In this document: positions 35,711 to 49,559 of the stretch, one piece after another
How positions within the stretch are numbered: the stretch's first letter is position 1
Layout: each line of letters begins with the position of its first letter
NCBI RefSeq assembly: GCF_950023065.1
Contig: NC_088677.1
Coordinates: forward strand, 62,273,469-62,337,468
Origin: Planococcus citri
Taxonomy: Eukaryota > Arthropoda > Insecta > Hemiptera > Pseudococcidae
DNA length: 64,000 nucleotides
Direction of reading: 5' to 3'
The notes under the pieces: generated by a model
Databases searched by the model: none
What the model saw: the letters and a program-made list of their open reading frames with translations, nothing else
Told to the model about the DNA's origin: nothing
Translations under genes and position numbers: made by a program

Positions 35711-37760
35711 CTTTGAGTTCCAGTTTCAGCCTTTATTTTCGGATTCCTTTTTGCACTTTTCTTGGATCTTTATTTATCACCATTTCAAAACTTTTCCCCA
35801 CAGATAGGTACTTTTTTTAGGATCACCATTTCAAAAAGTAAAGAACTCTAAGCAGAGAAACATAACACAAAAATCTAATCTGGCAATTGGATTTTGATTT
35901 GATTGCAATGTTCTTTTCCAAGTCCATTGTATCATACAATTGACAGCAAAAATTCAATTCAATGAGGAAATCATCGAAAAAAAAAACCTTGAAAACTTGA
36001 CAGGGATAATATGAACCATGTATATAAACGCATTGCGGTGTTTTTTTCAAATAGTCTATACCTACCTACTCTTAAAGGATAACAATAAAAGTGGTTTTCT
36101 TGTATTTTTACGTCGTACTCATCAATCACAGTTGTTTGAGTTTTTTTTTCTTTTTTTTGTTATACTTATACTTTTTCTTCTTCTTCACGAACCGCAAACT
36201 TACACATTACATGTTTTTGCGCTTTGGACTTTTTTCTTCTGGGTTGATGGGTAAGTAAGTTTTAAATGAGTGAGAAGACCAAACACAGTGAGTGTATGAA
36301 CGGTATATGTATGGCAGGCACAGTCCGTGGGTAGATAAAAGGAGTAAATGTCGTCGCGTATAAAAGCTTTAATACCATTAGAAGTAGCCTATAGGTTTAA
36401 ACTTTTCACTACACAATATTGGATTGCTATGCCATGCTTCTGCAGTTCTGCCGGAGAAGAGAGATGCTGTAATACGAATTTTATACTATGTGCTTTTCTC
36501 TTCCAATATGGAATGTGTTGTGAGTATCCTGGACGTGTTTTCCCGCAACATCTCAGTCTCGAATAAATTATCTATAAGAATTGTTATGCGAATGGAAACA
36601 CCATGGAGGATTTTTTTCTTACGTCTAAAAGGTTTGCCAATATTAGTGCATTGGTACCTATCTGTATAGTGAAATCACAATCCGAGACCTCGATAGACAA
36701 AGTACCTTCGATAGTAAAATTTACTTACGTTGAGTTTTATGACGAGGTGATTTGTTATTTTCAATTTGGACGCGATAATTCGTCCAAGTCGTCATCGTGA
36801 TGAAATCAATTGTACGTTTCTGGTTTCGATTGTGCGCCGATGAACCCCCCGTTGAGCTAGAGAGTGAAATTGATTTGACTGGATTCGGTCTCGATTCCGA
36901 ATTAGAACCGAAGATGAGTCTTTGTATACTTCTGTATGAGTTAGTCATGGTGTTAGCTATGTTTTCCCACGTACAATCTTATATAAATACCGTCGTAATA
37001 CGTGTAATTTTAATAGCTGCTTGTTACAGTTCGAGTACCTACACCGAGAGTGTCTGGTTTTTTGTTACATTTCGGTACCTTTATGACAGTCTAGGTGTCA
37101 TTTTTATACAATAAACTCATCCTAGGACAATTTTAAAACCATTTGAATGTGTAAGAGAAGTACGAATCTCGTCGTTCTGTTTTGAGCATATGCCTTATGG
37201 AAGTATTATTACCAAAGTGTAGGAGGCTATACCTATACGTATACCTACTACCTATGGATGTATAGTAATGACGTATACGAGTATTATAATGCTATTGAGA
37301 GCATATATGGAGCCTTTTATGAGTTTTAAATTGATAGCTTGAGTGTTTTACACGGCTCATTATGTATTCGAATTAAATTACTCTGTCCTATGACGCTGAC
37401 GGCTTCCACCGGCGTTTACTCTATAGATCTGCTATGAAATGCAAAACACATTTTACACTGTTTTCGTAATCGGATATGGTGCAAAAACCACATGACGTCT
37501 GCTAGGTTGCCTTTCCGCCACCCAATCGTTCCTATCTAACCCGAACAATTTTCCATATGCCATGCAAATTTTACATACATACCTACCTATGGTCGTTGAT
37601 TGAGACGTGAGAATGGTTTGAGATCTCACTATACAGTCCTACTGTAGGTGGGTAGGTATTAAATTTCAACGTACTGAGCGTGAAATTTTTTTATTTTCCA
37701 AATGATCGTTCATTTTGAATTGAATTTTTTTTCAATTTTATTGAAATTGATTTGAATTGT
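35711..37760. other. Unique block, no gene recognised
   Basis: From about 36250 the sequence is relatively rich in CpG and open frames (for example 105 codons at 36797-37114), but I recognise no domain. A strong lone 5' splice-like word, GGGTAAGTAAG, lies at about 36249 without a clear matching acceptor upstream. No repeats seen. Confidence 0.4.
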
Positions 37761-37761
37761 G

Positions 37762-37802
37762 TATTAATTTTTGTAATTTTTTCTCATGTGTTTCAGGTAA
37801 GA
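37762..37802 (+). other. Candidate recursive splice site 3 (AG/GT at 37796/37797)
   Basis: TATTAAT (37762-37768) could serve as branch point. A T-rich tract (TTTTTGTAATTTTTTCTCATGTGTTT) leads to CAG ending at 37796, followed directly by GTAAGA. The pyrimidine tract has a few purines but is long. It lies 19.3 kb after site 2. Confidence 0.6.
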
Positions 37803-40800
37803 GATGGGTTCAAGTAGAATAGACGAAGATTTTGAATAATTTTTCAATGGAAATATTTTTGAATGAATTGATGATGATATTTTGTTCGAGGAAGTATAAA
37901 TTCATGTGAGTAGATTTGTAGATATGACAAAAATACCTACTATCGACTTCACTAATTAAATACCGACCAAAATAAACATTTCATTCCAATTTTTCAACTT
38001 TTTTATAACAAAATGTTGTGAGAAAAATTGTAAACGGGTCTTTGATTTTTAATTGAAAGTGAAATTTCATCACTTTTTTTAGGTATATTTATTTTATCAA
38101 GTAGTCACTATGGCTGTATTTTTGTAAACCAGTTTTTTTCAATGCTATGGAAAGAATTTTTTATTGCATTGTTCGAATGTTGAGCCAATTTGATGCACCA
38201 CTATTTTCCTACTTTGACGTCAACATTGTCGTGGAAATTTTTTATTTTTAAGGATTTTTTTCCCAAGCTAAATGAGCTGGTGTGATTAATTATTTCACTT
38301 CAATCCTTAAACTTGAAAACATCAGTTTTGAAATACATCAGACCCTCATCCAGTTATTATCACATTTTTTCACGAATTTTTAATTGCCCTGGAAGTTTAC
38401 TTTTGACTCTTTCAGATAATTTCAAATTCTTGAATGAAACAGAAAGCTTGCTGGAGGCTTTAAAATAGCTCAAAAGTGGTTGTTTTCAAGTCAAGTTATT
38501 GTGTGATTTTTTTTATGATTGAAGAAGTATTGCAGAATTTTACATTTTTGGTCACAATAAATGGACGAAAAAATTCAGGGTTTTACGAACAAAGCATAAA
38601 ATTTTCCAATTTAAAAAAAATATAATTATGGATACAAAATTTTATTTAATGAAATTGGGAAGCTAACATTTATGTATCTACTTTACTTCATATAAATATG
38701 TAGGTATACCTACTCTAATTTCATACTATGCAGAGTCGATTGGAGGGGGGGGGGTTTCAATCCGTTCTATAGCTTTCAGTCATATTTTGGTAATTCCAGA
38801 TTTTCAAAAAGTGTAACGGGAAAAATTTCACGTTGAATAGATCAATTTGTGATAGGAAAGTTGAATTTTCATCAATTTTAGAGGAACAAAAAATCGATTT
38901 GAGAAGGAAGAAATCGATAAACAAAACTTTGAAGCATAAAATTTTCCACCTGTAAAGTGTAGTTAATTTTACTTTTAATAAGTAGGTATCCATCTAGCTT
39001 TATTTTTGAGGTACGCACCTCGAACCAGAATTAAAGAACTCACATTTATATTGAACAATCACAATATTTTTCTGCTACCGTTTGAATGGATCACTGTGTT
39101 GTATTCTTTCTGGAAATGGTACCCACTGACCAAATGCTATGAGTTGGAAAGTTCATTTTTAGATAGATTGGAGCAATTTTAAAATCATGAAAAAAATTGA
39201 AAATCAGCTGGAAGCCTCGTAATTGCTTAGAAGAAAATTGTTTAAATCCTTTGGAAGTTCCTTGGTGGTTCAAAAGGGTCATCCCCCCCCCCCCCATTGG
39301 TTTCTGGAAGTCAAAAATGAGGCGTAAACTAAATTTTAGTTTCTTACTTGCAAACGATGAATTTTCCTTACTTACCTACCTATTTTTATTTTTATTTTAT
39401 TTCCGAAAATGATAAATATTAAAGAGTTGGACTTTTGGATGGATTTGAACTGGCCGGAATGGATTTTGAAAATTTGTGCTCAAATCATTCGAACTTGTTG
39501 CATGAACGATTAGGTACCTAATTCAAGTTTCTAAGTTCTTTAGTTTCATTCAGGACCTTTTCAAGAAGGTTTTAGTGATTAAAAAGTCCAAAAACATCCA
39601 CATGGAAGTCTCGAAATTGTTTTAAAAAATATGGAAATTCAAAAGTTGGACGTTAATAATATTTCAGCTTTTCACTTTACTTCAATTTTATCTTTTGACT
39701 TTTTTACCTAAAAAATGGACCACATTAAAAATTTAAAAAAATGTTCGCTCTGAGATGAAATTCAACTGCTGAAGTTTGATTTTGTGTGTAATGTTCTTTA
39801 GATTTCCCTCTGTCTATCTAATACAGTTTTATTTTCAATTATTCCGGAAAGCCTCCCTTGTAGGTTTGATCTGATGGTAGGTACCTAAGTATGAAGAATT
39901 ACTGGTATTTTCAAGCTTGATTGAGAGGCATCGAGAAGTTTATCTCATCCATAGCTCGTAGCATAAAAAAATTTAGATTGACTTCAGAATCATCCTGTCC
40001 TCATAACCCTCGTCGACATAAACGATTACATTTATGCAAAAAAAAAAAAAAGATTAAAGAAAAAAAAGGCAAAGGTACCGTTTGCTTCCAAAATATCCAT
40101 AACTCATTATATCAGTTTTCATCCTCCTTCGCAATATCCACAATATGTAAGACGGCTACTGAATACTTTATACCATTTCTTGATGACAATATAATGCGAA
40201 TGGTCGTTTTGGACGAGTACGAGTACTTAACCCTTTTAGAGTTAGGCAACCGTTACGAATAAGTACGCGGTGACGACGACGTTAAGAAAAACAAATTGAC
40301 CAACATTTGTCATAATAATTTTTGCACGGCCACGGCCTATAGCTGGGCTGCAACGAAGGCTCGTTTGGCCGTTTCTCTAGTTTATAAAGAACAGATTTGT
40401 TTAATGAGCCGAACCAGGTGAAAGTGTCGTCTGAAAAATATAAATACGTAAATAAGCGTGACAATACGATAATTTCGATATCGCCTCGATTATGCTAATA
40501 GACCGTGTATTGCGAGTGAGATTAACGGGTTCTAGAGTATACCGTATGGGCCTTGTAGATTTAGATCTCGTACTTACCTATCTGATTTTTAAAGATCTTA
40601 TTTTTCTATTCGTCTTTGGGTTGGTTTAGGTTTAATTTTGAGAGCTTTTTCTTTCTGCATATTTTTTCAAGTTTTCCCCTTATCTCAGTGTTACAGGGAA
40701 ATTTCAACATAACCATATCGAATTTTGACGAATCAGGTCTCATACTTACAGATCCACTGAGAACGTGTCAAAATTCTCTCTCCAATTCAAATTCTCAGCC

Positions 40801-43190
40801 TTTCGAATTGGATTCAAAAATTTTCTCAAAATAATTAAAAAGGGCATTTCTAATCAGATCAAGAGATAAACGTTTTATTATTGCTCCTTCCAACTCAATA
40901 TTCTGTCCCAAATTGAAATGAGATTTTCAACACTATACCTACTCTGAATAGGTAATATGAAAAACAACATAATTTTGTTTTATATATTTCGTACGCGTAT
41001 AAAATAAACGACTTCAACGGTACAACTCATTTTCCTCACTTTAAAAATCTGTTCACAAACAATCAATCGGGTTACGAGGTATTAAAGACTTAAAGAGGTT
41101 AATACCTACCGTTGCCATATTAAATTGACAACTCGCCTCCGAGCAATTTGCTTTTTACACCATTGGCCAAATTACAGAACAGTAATCGTTTCCGTTTATG
41201 GAAAAAATCCCCCCCACCACCACCACTTGCCCAGCTTCACGAGAAACAGCCTGTGACCAACCGATAGGAAAACATCGCGGCGTACGTTCGAAAGCAACAC
41301 CGGTGTCGTCGCTCGTTACTGCGGAAAAACAAAGGAAACGCGAACTCATTACATGCAAAAGACATTATATTATACACAGCACTATATAGCGTGAAAAATA
41401 TCATAACAAGAAGGCAATGTTAACGTATTAGCGAACATTATCGACGAAAGCTTTGAGAATATACGACACGCGCGTGCCATGCCATCGAATCAGCTTCTGT
41501 ATATTATACTCACGATAGGTACCCATCCGGGTTACATTTTTACCGTCATCGTCACTCGACTCGATGCAGCTCTACTCGGCCAGCTTTATCAACGTTTAAT
41601 TTAATTTCGTGCCCGATGAATCACAGAAAATTGTAATTTTTGAAAAAAAATCCAATTATAGTGCTTTTGACCTTTTTTCCCCCCATTCCCTCTTTGTAAA
41701 ATGCTCGGTGCACATGTAATGAGAACTTGGCTAAAAAAATTCAATTAACGGACCTTTTTTAGCTTGATTTTCGTTTGGAAATCCACTATAACTTTATTAA
41801 TTTCATCAATTTCGGGGTTGAAGGGAAGGAAATGGGGTACAAATTCTGTTTCATGGTCTAAAGAAATTCATTTTTATTATAAGCATACTATTGCTTGATC
41901 TTTTTCATTATTATGCTTCACAAAAAATGTACGAACTGGTACTTTGAAAAAAAAAACTCCTAATCCCTCAGATAAAAATCTTATCACACAGTATCAATCA
42001 AAATCTCATCTTATAATATTTTTATTTACCATTTACCTACCTATATACACGTACAGAAAAGGATAATACCCTAATCCGAATCAAAATACACATTCTTACA
42101 AGTCCACGATACCTATTTAAGGTTCACAATTCAAATCAACTTTCTCGCTAACCCTGAACCCCTTTCCATGGCATCTTCAGGCATAATCCATCTTCGACTT
42201 GGGAACTAGCTGGAAGAAATTTTTGGAAAATTGCCCCTATCCAAGTATACGATATTCTATACGTGCGGTACAATGTACAAAGTAGGTACCACAAACGGAT
42301 TTAAATTCATTACCGAGTGTATACTGCAGCATCCGAACGACCACCCACATCAACGTCAATGAGTATATTTACGATCTTACACAATACCATGTAGTACCGA
42401 GCGTACCATCCAAATACATACGTGTCAATACCGAAAGGTAAAATACCATACAGGTCGTTAAAAATATAATTGTTCAATTCCATTATTTTACACACATACC
42501 TACCTTTACCTATACCAGATAATACATGAAATCTAAATCAAAATCAAATCATGGTGCGAAATTCCACGCACATGCATACTCGTAAGCATAGGCCATACAG
42601 AGCAGCGAAGCGATCATCGAACCATTTGTTTGAGGTGGAAAACAACTTGTGTATTCTCGATTTAACCGAGATAATTTCTCATTCATAACTATACGTACCT
42701 ATACATATAAGACAGTATAGTAGATGCTAGAATATAGTACCTAAATTATAGTTCCATCTACGGTATGCAAACGATCGTAGGAGGGGGCCAAATAATACGT
42801 TACGATATTGGCCGCGAGCTCGGAATCAATATCGGTAATGCATTTGCATTAAGTACCCCGAGTGTACAATAAGAAGACCAAAAACCTTATACACTCGATG
42901 CAACGATCACGCGACCTAACGTTCTATGCTCAAGGCCAAAGTCAAATTTTTCTTCTTTGCTGTTTTACACCTCGGGATAAAAATCCTATTTTGTGGCTGA
43001 TAGACACATGCGTTGGGTTAACATCTCTCAACTGTTCTGGCTTATCGTATACAGTATGTTCCGAAAGTTCTAAGGAGTTGTAGTAATTTTTGAACTGTCT
43101 GTGACAACGCGAAATGATTCGACAGGTGTTGAAGTCGCATCGAAGTATGCTATCAATGGCAATATATCAGAGAAAAATTTTTTAAATTGG
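37803..43190. other. Long stretch without a gene; AT-rich first half, CpG-richer second half
   Basis: 37803-40260 is AT-rich with faint echoes of the foldback family (for example 'gcttgctggaggctttaaaatagctcaaaa' near 38447 and 'aactgctgaagtttgatttt' near 39765) and homopolymer G and C runs near 38745 and 39284. From about 41100 to 42900 the sequence is more CpG-rich and unique, with no recognised product. Confidence 0.4.
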
Positions 43191-43199
43191 TGTATAGGG

Positions 43200-44870
43200 T
43201 GTTTCAAAACTTCCAACAAGCCTTACTTTTCCCAAAAATTTGTCCAGAAGTCTCGCTTTTCGTCCAAAAATTGCCAAAGACCTTTCATTTGCGGTTACCA
43301 AAAACCGTCAAAAAGTTGCAAAATCAGTCATCTTTTTGTTTCAATGCGTTATTTCCTATTTGTAGATGGAGGGGCGGGGAGGGGGGTTACTTGCATCAAA
43401 TAGTCATATTTAGGTGAGTTTTTTTTTCACGTTTTGCCACTTTTTTGGATACTTTTTGAAACTGGCTACTTTTTTACGGAAAATATTGATTACAAGTTCT
43501 GCACTTTCAAATTGCTCCAGAGAGCATTATTTATAATTTATAATCAACTTCGGCAACTGAGAATTTAATCCTGTGGTAAGATTGACTTTCCATATCGATT
43601 AGGACATGTGGATCGTAAATCCGAGATGACAAATTGAGACGTGCATTTTTTTATAAGTTGAAAATCTCAAATTTCACCATATTTAATCAAAATACCAAAA
43701 AGTCTTCGTACATTAAAATCTCCCTTTTTTGCTTAAAAATTGAAAGAAGCCTTATTGCTTTTTCGAACAAATTTCAAATAAATACTCTTTTTTGCCTATA
43801 ATTGCCAACAAATCATGTGGTTTTTTTTTCAAATATTTGCTTTTTCCAAAAAATTGACTAAATTTTGGATTTTCAGCTAACAGCTGAACTGCTGTAAAAA
43901 ATTTCACTTTTTTTGATTGTTCAAAAGTCTTGTTAGCCAAACATGTAAGTAGGTATCTGTGAGCTCAATAATATACTTATTATTGCAAGCGTCTCAATTT
44001 TTGCTAAAATCGCCACTCTTTTTTTTGCCAAAAACTGTGAAATATTTTCATTTTTGCAAAAAATAACATAATTTGTCTTGTTTTTCTTGTTTTTTTTTCA
44101 GAAAATTTTAATAATTCTTGATTTTTCTCAAAAATTTCCCAAAAAAATTGTTTTTTTTCCAAAAAATGCCAAAATTTAAACGTGTTTTTTTTGACAAATA
44201 TGGGGAAAATATCACATTTTGCCTATATAATTGCCAAAAGGTTCTGATTTTTTCTAAAATTATCAGTCTTGCTTTTAGCCAGAAATTCAACAAAAATTCT
44301 CGATTCCAAAGTTTCGCTTTTTAGAGCAAAATTTTCCAAAAATTACCAAAAAGTCTCGTTTTTTTACCATACAGTTTCAATTTAAAAAAACTCGGATTTT
44401 TTACAAAAATCGCAAGAAAAAATGTATCTATATTTTTTTAGATTAGTTAGGTACCTAATTTCCAAAAACTGCCAATTTTTGCTAAAATTGTCAATTTCTA
44501 ATTTTTTGACTGAAACTCTCACTTTTTAGCAAAATTTTCTGAAAATTTTTACCATTTTTCAAAAAATCATCTCAAGGGTTGCTTTTTTGTCAGAGATTGC
44601 CAAAAAGCTTTACTTTTTTGACAATTTGTACCTTCTTGAAAACTCTTTTTTTTTGCTAAAATTTTCAGAATCTTGCTTTTTGCCAAAAATGTTTGTTTTC
44701 TAACTCAGTTGTTTGTTACCAAATTGCTAAAGATTGGCGTTTTTGTGCAAAGGATTATAAAAAGTCTCACTTGTTTCAAAATTAGCCGAGAAGTATCGTT
44801 TTTTGCCATGAATTGCCAAAAGCTGCCCTTTCCTTCGCTAAAGTTGTCGAAGTATCGCTTTTAGCCAATT
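43200..44870. repeat. Degenerate tandem array of GCCAAAAATTGCCAAAAAGTCTC-like units
   Basis: TTGCCAAAAATTGCCAAAA, AAAGTCTC/AAAGTCTT and (T)GCTTTTT words recur throughout about 1.7 kb at irregular spacing of roughly 40-60 bases. Frames on both strands run through it with Phe, Lys and Asn bias and are by-products. Probably an old minisatellite. Confidence 0.65.
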
Positions 44871-47572
44871 TTTTTTTTCTTTCTTTAGGTGGGAGGGGAG
44901 GAATGTGATTTTTATGCATTCATACTTAATTCTCTCTTCTTGTCGTGAAATTTTTACAATTTGAAAATTTCGAATCCAAAAAAATCCAAAATTTTCTACT
45001 TTTATTATTTTTAAGCCGACCTGGAGCCACAAACAAATGTTGATTTTCTTCCACTAATTGCAGATCGTTTCTCTTCATAAATTCGCTATTTTAGAATTTT
45101 TCAAAAAAAGGGGGTTTCGACTCGTAAAAAAATATACGTATTTTACAATTTTTCACCTTTGATTTGTGATTTATCTGCCCTAATTGATTTAGAATGTCGA
45201 CTTGGAATCAGGATTATATTTTCAGCTGTCGAAATTGATTTAGGTACCTTCTGGAGCGATTTGAAATATCTGGAAAAGAATGGTATCTGCTCGAAAATGG
45301 TAGCAACTAATTTGGAGGGGTCGACTTCGGAACAGAAACCAATCTTAATGTTTTTATTTTTTTTCCCATTTTGTAGAAAATTAGTGCACCAATTGGTTAC
45401 TTTCGCTACTTTAAAAAATTTGCCAAAAATCGAAAAATAAACTTGAGCTGCTATATAAAAGGTTCTGAGATCTGAGTGACATGCTGTTCTTTTAAAGTGC
45501 CAAATTTCAGCCCAAAGGAAAAACAAATGTCAGTGTAAAAAAGCAAACTTTCATTCATTAATTTCTGGACACCCTGTATCATGCAGGCGATTAATTTTTC
45601 CACAGCGTTGAAATCGCCGTTCATCGCATTCATTCATCAAAACTTGACACGATTTTTCGGTACTTTCGGAGCACCCTGTATACAATATGACTTTACGATT
45701 TCGCATCAGTCCCAAGTCCAACTATACGGTAACCATAAAGGTACACCACGTACATACTACATACACACTTCACTCACACTGATAAGGTAGCCACTATGGT
45801 ACCTCAGCAACCAACTACAGTAGTAAGTGCATCGGTCATACATCGTTATATTGTTCGCGTTACAGTCACGTATCCGGGAAATACGGTCACGGAACTGAGC
45901 ACAAACTCCGGCGTCGCTCTGCAATTCTACCATAACGCCCCAAGCCGCCAACCCTACCATACTTGTATACTCGTGTACACTGTACACTGTACATAGATAG
46001 GTAATATAGGCAGTAGGCACTTCATAACGTGATATTGTTTCCTGGGCTCGATTCTGCGCACCGTATAAAAACAAATTAAAATAATATCATAAAGAGATAA
46101 ACTCATCTACGCAACACAGACCGCGCGCTACCAGGGGGTAAACAGACAGAAATAAAATGCAACGCTATTTGATTTTCCACTCGCACCTAGGTTAAGGTAC
46201 GAGAGTACCTGCAACCTGTGGAAAAAACCACCAATTTCCGGACAGGAAGGCGCAGACAGGTACAGAGTATAGATTTTACGAGTATACTCGTATAGTGCGC
46301 CAATTTCCCCATATAGCTTCATCTATCCACCATTAGCGTTTAATAATATTTTAATAAATATGCGTGTTTTGTTAATTTACATTTTCCGTTATAGTAGGTA
46401 GGTAGAGGTACCCTAACGTCGTCGTCGCCAAGCTAATACGAGCAGAATGTGGGAATTATGGAAATATCGATATTAGGTACCCTATGTTTTCATCTATGCA
46501 TATGCAGTATGCACCTCACCTCACCGCAGATGAGGAGGGAAATCAACTCTCGCGATAGATAGGCCTACCTAGACTTTTACTATACACAGCCTCCGCATAA
46601 TGCCAAGCCCTCTAATACATATGTAAGCTATAGGTACGTCTACGTATGTCTGTATACACGATATTTTTGTTGTAAAACGGTGCTGGGTAAACAATGTAAC
46701 CCAGTCACCTTTTGTCAGATGCTTTCCAAGTTATCTGAATGGCGGCGCATTTTTCAACCTCACTCAAAAGCCTATGTATACCATCGTGAATAAAGTCTTC
46801 AAACCAGCAAACGAGCCTTGGTAGATGTGTATACCTTACCTACATACACTGTGTAGGCAAAACCACGTCGCGTCGCCATATCTTTTCTACGTATCTCTGT
46901 ACAAAAACGACGACGTGTACTCGTATATTGCATTGGTTTGGTGTATACGAGTACGGTACAGAAGATACATTCTATAATGCTATGCTATGTATACGGAGTG
47001 AGATGAAGGAAAGTAAAATACATATAAGGATAGAGCGTATATAAAATTTATCGTATATTCATCTCGAATCTCGAATACCCAGCCAACGTTTGTTGGAGTT
47101 TTTGAGATTTGGTCGTGTATAAATCTCTATACTTAAACGTATGTGAGCTATGTATAGTAAGTCTTGAGTATGTACGCCAACCAGTACCGCCGTTGCTTTT
47201 AAGAGTCAATCAAGATGAAATATGAATGAATGTCGAGATAACAATGAACATCGCTCGATTACCTCGACTCGCGTTGATGTTTTTTCTATTTTTAGCCGAA
47301 TTTATTTTTGAAAAATATCGCTATTACGGTAGATCGACGCTTTGAGAATCGAGATGTAGCGGGTATGGTGAAACGATGAGATGAGATGGTTGTTTGTTGC
47401 GATGCATATGTTTTGCTGCTTCTGAAATTAGTTCAGTCGTACAGATTTTGAGCTATTTATTCTTTTGAAAAAGTGTACAATTTTACAATATAAGTGACCA
47501 CTTTTTGATTTTTTTTTTTTTCAAATTTGATCAAGCTGGTGGATCTTGAATATGGTTTCTATTCCTCTTCTT

Positions 47573-47605
<33 letters not shown>

Positions 47606-48080
47606 GAAGAAACTTATTTCCTATGGCACTGCATTTTATATGATCTGGTCAACAAGTGGCTTGAATATCACATTTTTTAAAAAGAATTCCAATATCGCCA
47701 ACTTTTGCTACAGGCTCTGGATCAGCTTGAAAATGGTAGCAATCGATTCGGGAGATCGATTTTAGTAGATTGAAGAACTCTTAAGAAATTTGTTTAAAAA
47801 TAGGTAATTCTTGAGTTTTTTTTAACCATGGGATTTTTAAATTGAGAAAAATACTCTCACTTTTCAACTTATCACCTTGGACTTACGATTCATTTGACCC
47901 AATCGATTCGGAATGTTAAACTTTAGACAGAGTTACCAACATTTTCAATAGCTGAAGTTGTTTCAAACGCCTTCTGGAGTAATTTGAAAGTGCTAGAGAA
48001 AAGTCAACGTTTGTTGGAGGCCTAGATTGGCTTCAAAATCGTGGAAATTGATATGGAAGGTCGCTTTTTGTGGGAAAAAG
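44871..48080. other. Mixed block without a gene
   Basis: 44871-45480 is AT-rich with repeat echoes. ACCCTGTAT words at 45570 and 45673 resemble transposon ends. 45700-47400 is unique and CpG-richer. A run of 30 A lies at 47574-47603. 47690-48060 has foldback-family echoes ('ggctctggatcagcttgaaaatggtagcaatcgattcggg'). Confidence 0.4.
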
Positions 48081-48083
48081 AAG

Positions 48084-49315
48084 TTCAAATTCTTTATTCA
48101 AATTCTTTATTTTTCACCAATTGCCAAATTTTTAAATCGTGTTTCATAGGAGTGGGAAGGTATACCTTTAGGTTAATTATTCCATTCTTTATCATAATAC
48201 ACAGTTGAAGCATGTACTCACATGGAGCTGGCAGTATGTTATCATCAATGAAGACAGATTTACAGGATTCTCTTGGATGTTTTCGAAACATTATTCTTAA
48301 AACCCTTTTTTGTATTAGAAGTACACGTTGGAGTTGACTGTGATTACCACCTCAAAGTGCTATTCCATAGCTCAGATTAAAATGAAATAGGCCAACATAT
48401 GCAAGTTTTAGAGTATGTGAGTGTGTAATTTCACGGAGTTGTCTTATTAAGTAGATATAGGTGGAGAGTTTTTTGATTAAATGATCCACTTGGATGTTCC
48501 ATTTTAAGTCAGAGTCTATTATGACACCTAAAAATTTAGTTGATTCAATTATACTGTAAGTTTCAGTTATAGAGGAAGGTACCTTCCCAAATCCTATGTA
48601 ATGTGTTTTATTCAAGTTGAGTATCATTTTGTTTGCTGAAAACTAAGCTATCAAATCATTTATGATGCCTTGAATCTGATCAATATCAACACCATCATTA
48701 ATTTCTAGAAGAGCTGTTGTATCATCAGCAAATTCTGTGAGACTGTATCCAAAATAAGGTGGTAAGTCATTGATATGAATAATGAAAAACAGTGGGCCTA
48801 AGGCCTAAGATAGATCCTTGAAGTACCCCTTGTTTAATAGGTTCCGCATCAGAAAATGTGCTATTGTTGATTTTTACAATTTGGACTCTATCAGATAGGT
48901 AGCTTTTGACCCAATCTAGTAGTATTCCTCTAACAGAACACCATATCTCTCCAGCTTTTCTGTCAGAATTGTGTGGTCAACCCTATCAAAGGCTTTGGAC
49001 AGGTCACAAAGAATTGCCAATAGACTTTTCTTATGTTGGAGACCATTCAATATCTCATGAACAAATTTATACGTAGATTGCAGAAGTAGTATTCATATTT
49101 TTCCGAAAGCCAAACTGGGATGGGTGGAGTAAGTTATGTTTTTCAAAGAAGGCTGCTGATCTTTTATGGAATATTTTTTCAAATACTTTGGAAAAAACTG
49201 GGGTAATTGATATCGGTCTGTAATTATTTAGTTTATTTCTCTCTACGTTTTTGAAGACAGGGGTTACTACACTAGTTTTCATTTCATAAGTTTTGAGCAA
49301 TTGAGATTTTACTTC
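48084..49315 (-). pseudogene. Broken CR1/Jockey-like non-LTR reverse transcriptase
   Basis: On the - strand, reading from 49300 down, reverse-transcriptase blocks appear in order: a VVTPVFKN...NNYRPISI...QFGFRKN block; LLAILCDLSKAFDRVDH (motif A, about 49000); a SYLSDRVQIV and KQGVLQGSILG block (about 48800-48890); HINDLP; FADDT (motif C, 48718-48732); then KFLGVIIDSDLKW and a C-terminal domain to 48094. They lie in several frames, so at least three frameshifts are needed, and a TAG at 48643-48645 stands where Trp is usual. The endonuclease and everything upstream are missing: a 5'-truncated, dead copy. The 3' end carries two perfect copies of a 13-base unit (48084-48096 and 48097-48109), which fits the short terminal repeats of CR1-like elements. 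The exact clade is uncertain. Confidence 0.88.
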
Positions 49316-49555
49316 GCTGGAATTGTGAAAACGTGATTTTTAACGTTTTTTTTCAAAGCGTAAAATCTCAGAATTTGACCCAAAATAGCTCAATATTCAA
49401 AAATGTTCTATTTTTTGCTGAAAAATCGAAATTGTTTGTTTTTGAAAATGTAAAAATTATGTTCTAAAAAAAAAAATAAAAATGCTAAAGATATGAAAAC
49501 TTGCATTTTTAGTTTTTAGCATCAACAAAAATTCAAAAATGATGTTTTAAGTTTC
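49316..49555. other. AT-rich sequence upstream of the truncated retrotransposon
   Basis: TTTTTGAAAAT-type sequence. No endonuclease or earlier part of the element was recognised here, which supports 5' truncation near 49315. Confidence 0.4.
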
Positions 49556-49559
49556 AAAT

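Noticed and set aside
43395..43420. ATTTAG/GTGAGT
   Set aside because: Good 5' site, but there is no pyrimidine tract before it.
46683..46704. CTGGGT...ACCCAG short hairpin
   Set aside because: Only six pairs around a 10-base loop; expected by chance in 64 kb.
47574..47603. Run of 30 A as a possible poly-A tail of a retroposed gene
   Set aside because: No coding sequence or polyadenylation signal with gene-like sequence was recognised upstream, and it does not fit the neighbouring - strand retrotransposon. Treated as a simple homopolymer.
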